Shown here piece by piece: positions 4,560-7,933 of a stretch of 7,933 bases of DNA; the stretch's first letter is position 1; each line of letters starts with the position of its first letter. Below the pieces are notes generated by a model. The model had not been told where the DNA came from, did not search any database, and saw only the letters and a list, made by a program, of their open reading frames with translations. The translations under genes were made by a program, and so were the position numbers. Origin of the DNA: Acidimicrobiia bacterium. Lineage in GTDB: Bacteria > Actinomycetota > Acidimicrobiia > Acidimicrobiales > Ilumatobacteraceae. The stretch is from the NCBI GenBank assembly GCA_013815505.1, contig JACDGA010000074.1:1-7933 (forward strand), written 5' to 3'.

Positions 4560-5600
4560 CTACTTGTCCTCCTCGTCAGCCCTGCGGTTCTCCTCGTCGG
4601 ACTCCGACTCGTCGCTGGCGCTTCCCTGCTGGTTGGTCTCGCTCGGCGTTGCCTCGCTCGACTCCGACTCCTCGCTGGCGCTTCCCTCGTCGGTCTGGCT
4701 CTCGTCTTCAGTATCGATCTCGGTCTCGCTCTCGGTTTCGTCGACGGAGGGGGTGCCTGCCGGGGCTTCGTAGCCTGCGGCCTCTGCGTTCTCCGGGGTG
4801 TCGAAGTACAGCTCTGCCTGGGTGATGTCGTAGTAGCGGCTCCCCGGCGGGTGGTACTTCAGGGACGTCGCGTTGCCCTTGATCTCGTAGCCCTCCGGCA
4901 CCGATCCGTCCTCCGGCGCCTCGACGGCGCCGTTCGGAATAGCGGACTGTTCCTCGAGTTTGTCGACAGCTGCTTCGAGCTGCTCGACCGTGGACTCGAG
5001 GTCGTCGGCCTGCTCTTCCAGCTCCTCGACCTCGGCGTCCGTCGCCTCAGCGTCCGTCGCCTCGGCGTCCGTCGTCTCGGCGGGCCGACCGTCGCGCAAG
5101 CCGGCGGCACGCTGGCGGGAGCGCTCGACGCGGTCACGGCGAGACTGGGCGCTGCCGCCGCGACCGGCGGCGCCACCCCGAGCGGTGTCGCGGGCGTTGA
5201 GCACCTCGATGCGATCGTCGCTCATGCGGGCGACGATCACCGTGATGTGGCAGCTGCGCTTGCGGATGCGAGTCGCACGACCGCGGGCTCGCGGACGGAA
5301 GCGGCGCATCGTGGGGCCTTCGTCGGCGTAGCAGGCGATGACGAACAGCTCGTCGGGCTCCTGAGCCTCGTTGTGCACGGCGTTGGCGACCGCGCTCTGC
5401 AGCACCTTGGCGATGTCGTGGGAGATGCCGCGCTCGGAGAAGCGCAGCACCTCGCTGGCGCGGCGGACGTCGAGCCCGCGGATCAGGTCGAGCACGACCC
5501 GGGCCTTCGAGGCCGACGTACGGACGTACTTCGCCGTCGCCTTCGTGCCGGAGCGCTCGCCGGCGACCATGGCGCGCTCGTTGAGCTTCGGTCCGACCAT
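4560..5600 (-). CDS. rplV: 50S ribosomal protein L22 with a ~220-residue C-terminal extension
   Basis: L22 binds 23S rRNA; its globular part lies near the tunnel exit and its beta-hairpin lines the tunnel, where macrolide-resistance mutations occur. The core occupies about residues 13-126 (KYVRTSASKARVVLDLIRG, VANAVHN, and the hairpin region GPTMRRFRPRARGRATRIRK). Usual bacterial L22 proteins are roughly 110-150 residues; this one is 346. After the core come an Arg/Gly-rich basic linker (137-173), three TDAEA repeats (177-190), a coiled coil with a/d residues V191 L194 A198 L201 V205 L208 V212 L215, a compact module (234-279) containing GYEIKGNATSLKYHPPGSRYY and ending near EAAGY, and an acidic Ser/Glu tail (284-346). 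The frame is open throughout with gene-like codon use and stops 2 nt before rpsC, so the extension is real coding sequence. The start ATG at 5600 has GGAGGT upstream and overlaps the rpsS stop. Core identity is certain; the function of the extension is unknown. Confidence 0.96.
   Translation of the reverse strand: MVGPKLNERAMVAGERSGTKATAKYVRTSASKARVVLDLIRGLDVRRASEVLRFSERGISHDIAKVLQSAVANAVHNEAQEPDELFVIACYADEGPTMRRFRPRARGRATRIRKRSCHITVIVARMSDDRIEVLNARDTARGGAAGRGGSAQSRRDRVERSRQRAAGLRDGRPAETTDAEATDAEATDAEVEELEEQADDLESTVEQLEAAVDKLEEQSAIPNGAVEAPEDGSVPEGYEIKGNATSLKYHPPGSRYYDITQAELYFDTPENAEAAGYEAPAGTPSVDETESETEIDTEDESQTDEGSASEESESSEATPSETNQQGSASDESESDEENRRADEEDK
4601..4687 (-). repeat. 27-bp direct repeat pair, 60 bp apart, in the rplV acidic tail
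   Basis: The stretches at 4601-4627 and 4661-4687 are identical except at one base. They encode GSASEESES and GSASDESES within the acidic C-terminus of L22. The 60-bp period keeps the frame and suggests a segmental duplication of a 20-residue unit, since decayed outside the conserved part. Confidence 0.88.
5031..5075 (-). repeat. 15-bp tandem repeat x3 in the rplV extension
   Basis: Three adjacent 15-bp units (plus-strand form ctcggcgtccgtcgc, starting at 5031, 5046 and 5061) differ by single bases only. Read on the coding strand they give three TDAEA pentapeptides immediately before the L22 coiled coil. The unit is a multiple of three, so copy number can change without breaking the frame. 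Confidence 0.92.
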
Positions 5601-5887
5601 CAGCGACGACCTCCGCGAGTGTTCTTCTCCTGGCCGGCGTGGTAGCGGAACGTGCGGCTCGGGCTGAACTCGCCGAGCTTGTGACCGACCATCGATTCGG
5701 TGATGTACACGGGGACGTGCTTGCGCCCGTCGTGGACGGCGATGGTGTGGCCGACCATGTCGGGGATGATCGTCGAACGGCGCGACCACGTCTTGAGGAC
5801 GCGGCGCTCGCCCTTCTCGTTCTGGGCATCGATCTTCTTGAGCAGGTGCTCGTCCACGAACGGGCCCTTCTTCAGACTGCGACTCAT
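5600..5887 (-). CDS. rpsS: 30S ribosomal protein S19
   Basis: S19 sits in the head of the small subunit, forms a complex with S13 and contacts A-site tRNA and the intersubunit bridge region. The protein is 95 residues, normal for bacteria. It starts MSRSLKKGPFVDEHLL and contains the S19 signature region from about 53 to 80: DGRKHVPVYITESMVGHKLG, then EFSPSRTF. The C-terminus ends in NTRGGRR. The start ATG has AGAAGGG about 8 nt upstream in the 18-nt gap after rplB. Its TGA stop shares one base with the rplV start (TGATG), which implies stop-restart coupling to the unusually long L22. Confidence 0.97.
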   Translation of the reverse strand: MSRSLKKGPFVDEHLLKKIDAQNEKGERRVLKTWSRRSTIIPDMVGHTIAVHDGRKHVPVYITESMVGHKLGEFSPSRTFRYHAGQEKNTRGGRR

Positions 5888-5905
5888 GCGGCTTACCCTT
5901 CTGCC

Positions 5906-6742
5906 TTACCTGCGGCCCTTGCCACTGCGGCGGCGACGGACGATCAACTTCTGCGACGACTTGTTGCGGCTGCGGGTGCGGCCCTCCGGCTGGCCCCACG
6001 GCGACACGGCCGGGCGTCCGCCCGACGTGCGGCCCTCGCCACCACCGAGCGGGTGGTCGACCGGGTTCATGGCGACACCACGGGTCTGGGGGCGCACGCC
6101 CTTCCAGCGGTTGCGACCTGCCTTGCCGATCTTGACCAGCTCGTGCTCGGAGTTGCCGACCTCGCCGACCGTGGCACGACAGTCGATGAGCACCCGGCGC
6201 ATCTCGGTCGACGGCATGCGCAGCGTGGCGTAGTCGCCGTCCTTGGCGACGAGGCGCACGGCCATGCCAGCCGAGCGACCGAACTTGCCGCCTTGACCGG
6301 GGCGCAGCTCCACGTTGTGCACGGTGGTGCCCACCGGGATGAAGCGCAATGGCAGGGCGTTGCCGGCCTTGATGTCGGCGCCCTGGCCACTCTCGACGTG
6401 GTCGCCGACGCGAAGGTTGCGAGGGGCGAGGATGTATGCCTTCGTCCCGTCGGCGTAGTGCAGCAAGGCGATGCGGCACGTGCGGTTGGGGTCGTACTCG
6501 ATGGCGGCGACCTTCGCGGTCACACCGTCCTTCGTGCGCTTGAAGTCGATCTGGCGGTACTGCTGCTTGTGGCCGCCGCCGCGATGTCGCGACGTCTTGT
6601 GACCGTGGACGTTGCGCCCACCGGTCTTCGGCTTCGGTCCGAGCAGCGACTTCTCGGGCGTCGACTTCGTGATCTCGGAGAAGTCCGCGACCGTCTGGAA
6701 ACGCCGAGCCGGGCTCGTGGGCTTGCGTGAACGGATGCCCAT
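5906..6742 (-). CDS. rplB: 50S ribosomal protein L2
   Basis: L2 is a core large-subunit protein required for subunit association and for the integrity of the peptidyl-transferase centre. At 278 residues it is full length. Landmarks in order are the N-terminal PTSPARRF, the KTGGRNVHGH and SRHRGGGHKQ blocks (about 40-61), an OB-like and SH3-like central region with VGTTVHNVELRPGQGG (137-152), and the family signature RGVAMNPVDHPLGGGEGR at 221-238. His230 matches the conserved histidine (E. coli His229) that has been implicated in peptide-bond formation. The C-terminus is strongly basic (LIVRRRRSGKGRR). The start at 6742 has GAGGT seven bases from the ATG end, overlapping the rplW stop (TGAGGTCACC). 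Nothing unusual is visible. Confidence 0.98.
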   Translation of the reverse strand: MGIRSRKPTSPARRFQTVADFSEITKSTPEKSLLGPKPKTGGRNVHGHKTSRHRGGGHKQQYRQIDFKRTKDGVTAKVAAIEYDPNRTCRIALLHYADGTKAYILAPRNLRVGDHVESGQGADIKAGNALPLRFIPVGTTVHNVELRPGQGGKFGRSAGMAVRLVAKDGDYATLRMPSTEMRRVLIDCRATVGEVGNSEHELVKIGKAGRNRWKGVRPQTRGVAMNPVDHPLGGGEGRTSGGRPAVSPWGQPEGRTRSRNKSSQKLIVRRRRSGKGRR

Positions 6743-6749
6743 GGTGACC

Positions 6750-7037
6750 TCAGTTCTCGAACAGCGGGATGTCGCCCACTGCCAACGTGACGTAGGCCCG
6801 CTTCGTGGCGGGCTTCTGGCCGGTGCGGTTGGTGCCACGCGTGCGGCGACGCTTGCCGGCACGGTTGAGCGTGTTGACCTTGCTCACCTCGACGTCCCAG
6901 ATCGCCTCGACGGCGTCGCGGATCTCGGGCTTGCTGGCCGACGTGCGCACCTTGAACGTGTAGACCCCGAGCTCCATGAGCGCGTAGCTCTTCTCCGACA
7001 CGACCGGCGCAACGATGATGTCCCTCGGGTCTTTCAT
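6750..7037 (-). CDS. rplW: 50S ribosomal protein L23
   Basis: L23 binds domain III of 23S rRNA beside the exit of the nascent-peptide tunnel, where it provides a docking site for trigger factor and signal recognition particle. The protein is 95 residues, a normal bacterial length. It begins MKDPRDIIVAPVVSEKSY, the typical L23 N-terminus, and has the basic loop NRAGKRRRTRGTNRTGQKP at about 58-76, followed by AYVTLAVGD. I chose the ATG at 7037 over an in-frame upstream one at 7166 because the conserved sequence starts here, GAGGAGG lies about 10 nt upstream, and the extra 43 residues would read rplD in the wrong frame. It overlaps rplD by 4 nt. The TGA stop is followed after 7 nt by rplB, and the rplB Shine-Dalgarno sequence shares bases with this stop codon. 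Confidence 0.97.
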   Translation of the reverse strand: MKDPRDIIVAPVVSEKSYALMELGVYTFKVRTSASKPEIRDAVEAIWDVEVSKVNTLNRAGKRRRTRGTNRTGQKPATKRAYVTLAVGDIPLFEN

Positions 7038-7738
7038 TCTGGCTGGCCCTCCTCGTCGGCGGCCGACGCGTCCCGAGTCCGGGTCTCGAATGTGTTTGAG
7101 GTCGTGGCCCTGCGCGACGGCAGGTCGGTGGCGGTGGGGAGGGTGGCCTGGGTGAAGACGATCCACTCGTTGCAGAGGACGTCGTAGGCGTTGAGCTCGC
7201 CCTGGCGGATCACCTGCACCCTGGTGAGGTTGCGGAAGCTGCGCTCGGCGTTGATGTCCTCGCTGCCGAGCACGACGAGCACCTTGCCCTCGGTGGCGCC
7301 GATGGCCGAGAGCGCAGCGACGGCGTCGCTCGTCTTCGGCGCGTCGAACGTCCAGCCGTCGACGACGAGCACCTTTTTCTCGTTGGCCCGATCCGACAGC
7401 GCCGAACGCAGCGCGAGGCGGATCATCTTCTTCGGCGTCCGCTGTGCGTACGAGCGCGGCTTGGGACCGAGGGCGACGCCGCCGCCGCTGTAGTGCGGCG
7501 CCCGGATCGAGCCCTGACGGGCGTTGCCGGTGCCCTTCTGGCGGTACGGCTTGGCGCCGCCACCACGCACCTCGGAACGGGTCTTGGTGCTCTGGGTGCC
7601 GGAGCGGCGGGCCGCCAGCTGTGCGGTCACAACCTGGTGCATGACGGGCACGTTGGGCTGGATCGCGAACGTCGCGTCGTCGAGATCGACATCGCCGGCG
7701 GACTCGCCGGTCGGCGTGAGCAGCGTCACCGATGCCAT
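7034..7738 (-). CDS. rplD: 50S ribosomal protein L4, with a short acidic C-terminal extension
   Basis: L4 binds 23S rRNA and its extended loop lines the nascent-peptide exit tunnel; in E. coli it also autoregulates the S10 operon. The protein is 234 residues. The tunnel loop is clear at about residues 57-105: VRGGGAKPYRQKGTGNARQG, then SIRAP, GGGVALGP and YAQRTPKKM. The usual C-terminal motif AYDVLCNEWIVFT lies at 184-196. About 34 residues follow it (201-234), ending in the acidic DASAADEEGQPE; most L4 proteins stop near the AYDVL motif, so this is a small added tail. The start is the ATG at 7738, preceded by AAGGAG about 8 nt upstream inside rplC. The 3' end overlaps the rplW start by 4 nt (ATGA). 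I see no sign of an E. coli-type S10 leader, which would lie outside the window anyway. Confidence 0.97.
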   Translation of the reverse strand: MASVTLLTPTGESAGDVDLDDATFAIQPNVPVMHQVVTAQLAARRSGTQSTKTRSEVRGGGAKPYRQKGTGNARQGSIRAPHYSGGGVALGPKPRSYAQRTPKKMIRLALRSALSDRANEKKVLVVDGWTFDAPKTSDAVAALSAIGATEGKVLVVLGSEDINAERSFRNLTRVQVIRQGELNAYDVLCNEWIVFTQATLPTATDLPSRRATTSNTFETRTRDASAADEEGQPE

Positions 7739-7739
7739 C

Positions 7740-7933
7740 TCAGGACTCCTTCGCGGCGTGCTTGACGGACGAGCGGACAGTCACGACGCCACCCTTCGGA
7801 CCGGGCACCGAACCCCGCACGAGCAGCAGGTTGCGTTCGGGGTCAGCCATCACGACCTCGAGGTTGAGGGTGGTCACCGTCTCGTGGCCCATGCGGCCCG
7901 ACATGCGGGTTCCGCGGAACACCCTCGCCGGGT
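7740..7933 (-). CDS. rplC: 50S ribosomal protein L3, 3' part (N-terminus outside the window)
   Basis: L3 is a primary 23S rRNA-binding protein of the large subunit that helps nucleate its assembly and reaches towards the peptidyl-transferase centre. Only the last 64 complete codons are here, ending in TGA at 7742-7740; the reading frame is open to the window edge. The visible segment contains FRGTRMSGRMG, the conserved late-L3 stretch, followed by the VPGPKGG block and a basic end (KHAAKES). A GTG near 7922 opens an apparent small frame, but it is an internal valine and not a start. The stop is separated from the rplD ATG by one base (TGA-G-ATG), so translation is probably coupled. The identification is secure; the length and N-terminus cannot be judged. 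Confidence 0.95.
   Translation of the reverse strand, partial: PARVFRGTRMSGRMGHETVTTLNLEVVMADPERNLLLVRGSVPGPKGGVVTVRSSVKHAAKES

Noticed and set aside
4030..4773. Plus-strand Ser/Leu-rich frame with repeated DSDSSLALP
   Set aside because: It is the antisense reading of the duplicated acidic block at the end of rplV.
4560..6479. A 639-codon open frame in the rplV frame extending far upstream of rplV
   Set aside because: Its first ~290 codons run antisense-free but out of frame through rpsS and rplB, are full of Arg/Pro/Gly, and match no family. The true L22 start at 5600 has a Shine-Dalgarno sequence and overlaps the rpsS stop.
5639..6730. Plus-strand open frame of 363 codons opposite rplB and rpsS
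   Set aside because: It lies opposite two highly conserved genes and has the Ala/Val/Asp-rich composition typical of antisense frames in GC-rich DNA.
7740..7922. Small separate 60-codon gene starting at GTG 7922
   Set aside because: The frame continues upstream to the window edge and the sequence is the C-terminal part of L3; the GTG is an internal valine.

Overview
The window is a stretch of a bacterial ribosomal-protein super-operon, read entirely from the minus strand. In transcription order (high to low coordinates) it holds rplC (3' part only), rplD, rplW, rplB, rpsS, rplV, rpsC, rplP, rpmC, rpsQ, rplN, rplX, rplE, rpsN, rpsH, rplF and rplR (5' part only). This is the canonical S10 operon running straight into the spc operon. 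The S10/spc boundary, rpsQ to rplN, is only 7 nt, so the two units look co-transcribed.

The DNA is GC-rich, with G or C at most third codon positions. Gene order, a zinc-ribbon S14, and the long extensions on S3 and L22 point to Actinomycetota. The class Acidimicrobiia (Ilumatobacter-like) is my best guess, from general resemblance only; no alignment was possible.

Coding density is almost total. The largest gaps are 21-22 nt, around rpsN, rpsH and rplF. Many junctions overlap as TGATG or ATGA, with strong Shine-Dalgarno sequences inside the preceding gene. I see no promoter, terminator, RNA gene, mobile element or CRISPR array. Long open frames on the plus strand and in other minus frames are shadows.

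The ribosomal cores are ordinary. The terminal extensions are not. L22 is 346 residues, about three times its usual length. It carries a basic linker, a four-heptad coiled coil preceded by a 15-bp tandem repeat, a compact aromatic module at about residues 234-279, and a very acidic, Ser/Glu-rich tail with an internal duplication. L5 begins with seven Asp-Thr pairs encoded by a hexanucleotide tandem repeat and ends in a basic tail. S17 begins with a similar Asp/Thr-rich stretch. S3 and L4 have added C-termini. The L22 extension is the item most worth following up.
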